Assembly: GCA_021786215.1 (NCBI GenBank)
Contig: JAJYNT010000448.1
Span: 1 to 6,593 of the forward strand
Direction of reading: 5' to 3'
Length of the DNA stretch: 6,593 nucleotides
Origin: Chloroflexota bacterium
GTDB lineage: Bacteria > Chloroflexota > UBA6077
In this document: one piece after another, positions 5,952 through 6,593 of the stretch
How positions within the stretch are numbered: position 1 is the first letter of the stretch
Layout: each line of letters opens with the position of its first letter
Translations under genes and position numbers: made by a program
Notes under the pieces: generated by a model
Told to the model about the DNA's origin: nothing
Seen by the model: only the letters and a program-made list of their open reading frames with translations
Databases searched by the model: none

Positions 5952-6593
5952 GTGATCAGCCCTACCGCCCGCATATACCCGAACGTCCAACTGGGGGAGA
6001 ACGTTGAGGTCGATGACTTCGTTATCCTGGGGGTCCCACCTCGTGGCAGAGCAGAGGGGGAGCTGCCCCTGGTGATCGGAGACAACGCCGTCATCCGTTC
6101 CCACACCGTGATATACGCGGGCAACATCATCGGCAACGGGTTCCAAACCGGGCACCACGCGATGATCCGAGAAGAGAATCGAATCGGCAACGATGTCAGC
6201 ATAGGAACCAACTCCGTGGTGGAACACCACGTTGAGATTTCGGACCGGGTACGCATCCATAGCCAGGCCTTTGTGCCCGAGTTCTCAACCCTGGAAGAGG
6301 GGGTATGGGTCGGGCCCAACGTGGTATTGACCAACGTTTATCACCCACTCTGTCCGAAAGCAAAACCGTGTCTAAAGGGAGCAACGCTGAAGCGAGGAGC
6401 TAAGGTCGGGGCAAACAGCACCATTCTTCCTTACGTCGTCATTGGGGAAAACGCTCTGATTGGGGCGGGCTCGATGGTGGTGCATGACGTGCCGGATCGG
6501 GCAGTGGCAGCCGGGAATCCCGCCAAGGTGATCAAGACGATCGACGAACTGACCTGTCAGACGGGGTTGATTGACAGCCCATACGGAGATGTG
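5952..6593 (+). CDS. Left-handed beta-helix (hexapeptide-repeat) acyltransferase, 3'-truncated
   Basis: A GTG start leads into 214 open codons that reach the window edge without a stop. The protein begins with ISPTARIYPNVQLGENVEV and continues with repeated [LIV]-G-x4 hexapeptides, such as VIGDNAVIRSHTVI (41-54), RIGNDVSIGTNSVV (77-90), VWVGPNVVLTN (118-128), KVGANSTILPYVVIGENALI (151-170) and GAGSMVVHDV (171-180). It then shows the closing AAGNPAKVIK (186-195) typical of sugar O- or N-acyltransferases of this fold. H68 and H69 in TGHHAMIRE are candidate catalytic histidines. The layout (VLTN followed by a loop, KxGAxVGANxTI, then GNPAK) resembles acetyltransferases of the WbpD/WlbB and FdtC/WxcM type, which act on amino-sugar nucleotides for surface glycans. 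The residues seen cannot fix the substrate. Position 195 marks the usual end of the helix, so probably only a short tail is missing. It begins 20 bases after the second GT4 and is likely in the same transcript. Confidence 0.9.
   Translation, partial: MISPTARIYPNVQLGENVEVDDFVILGVPPRGRAEGELPLVIGDNAVIRSHTVIYAGNIIGNGFQTGHHAMIREENRIGNDVSIGTNSVVEHHVEISDRVRIHSQAFVPEFSTLEEGVWVGPNVVLTNVYHPLCPKAKPCLKGATLKRGAKVGANSTILPYVVIGENALIGAGSMVVHDVPDRAVAAGNPAKVIKTIDELTCQTGLIDSPYGDV

Noticed and set aside
5938..5955. Tiny frame ATG GAG GAG ATG GAG TGA before the acyltransferase
   Set aside because: Five codons overlapping the GTG start could be a leader, but the GAGGAG is better explained as the Shine-Dalgarno itself.
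5745..6334. Two overlapping - strand open frames (171 and 181 codons) near the right end
   Set aside because: They are antisense to the second GT4 and to the hexapeptide acyltransferase, whose repeats are unmistakable on the + strand.
1..6593. CRISPR array, tRNA or rRNA gene, insertion sequence
   Set aside because: There are no regularly spaced repeats, no cloverleaf-like segment outside coding regions, and no transposase-like protein or terminal repeats; about 98% of the window is protein-coding.

Overview
The window is a compact stretch of a surface-glycan (polysaccharide or glycolipid) locus. All six genes lie on the + strand, nearly end to end. By eye the DNA is moderately GC-rich (around 60%), and GTG and TTG starts occur beside ATG. 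A YfhO-type membrane protein, GT4 glycosyltransferases, a radical SAM/SPASM protein and a translated 'PHPDPLPEGEG / LSLWERVRVR' repeat together suggest a free-living, possibly uncultivated bacterium. Chloroflexota-like is my best guess, but the sequence does not prove the phylum.

Layout. 1-2247: the 3' part of a large YfhO-family multi-pass membrane protein, whose true start lies upstream of the window. 2249-2443: a 64-residue Trm112/UPF0434-type zinc-ribbon protein, one base after the YfhO stop. 2444-2531: the only sizeable intergenic gap (88 bp), holding two perfect short hairpins; the second belongs to a dispersed palindromic repeat and ends at the base where the next Shine-Dalgarno begins. 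2532-3587: a radical SAM protein with a reduced SPASM-like auxiliary cluster motif. 3584-4750 and 4747-5931: two GT4 (GT-B fold) glycosyltransferases, each overlapping its upstream neighbour by 4 bases. 5952-6593: the 5' part of a left-handed beta-helix acyltransferase, which runs off the right edge.

How the genes may work together (inference): the two GT4 enzymes would add sugars to a growing, probably lipid-linked, glycan on the cytoplasmic face. The hexapeptide acyltransferase would acylate an amino-sugar or sugar precursor. The YfhO protein would act at the membrane, perhaps as a GT-C-type enzyme using polyprenyl-phosphate sugars. The radical SAM protein could carry out an unusual modification of a sugar, lipid or peptide in the same pathway. 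The tight spacing and stop/start overlaps suggest one transcript with translational coupling. The hairpin pair at 2460-2515 is the only obvious place for differential control.

I found no tRNA, rRNA, CRISPR array, insertion sequence or clear promoter. The locus looks like a recognisable kind of glycan cluster, not a wholly new system. The parts most worth following up are the radical SAM/SPASM enzyme coupled to a glycosyltransferase, the YfhO-Trm112 pairing, and the hairpin repeat abutting a ribosome binding site.
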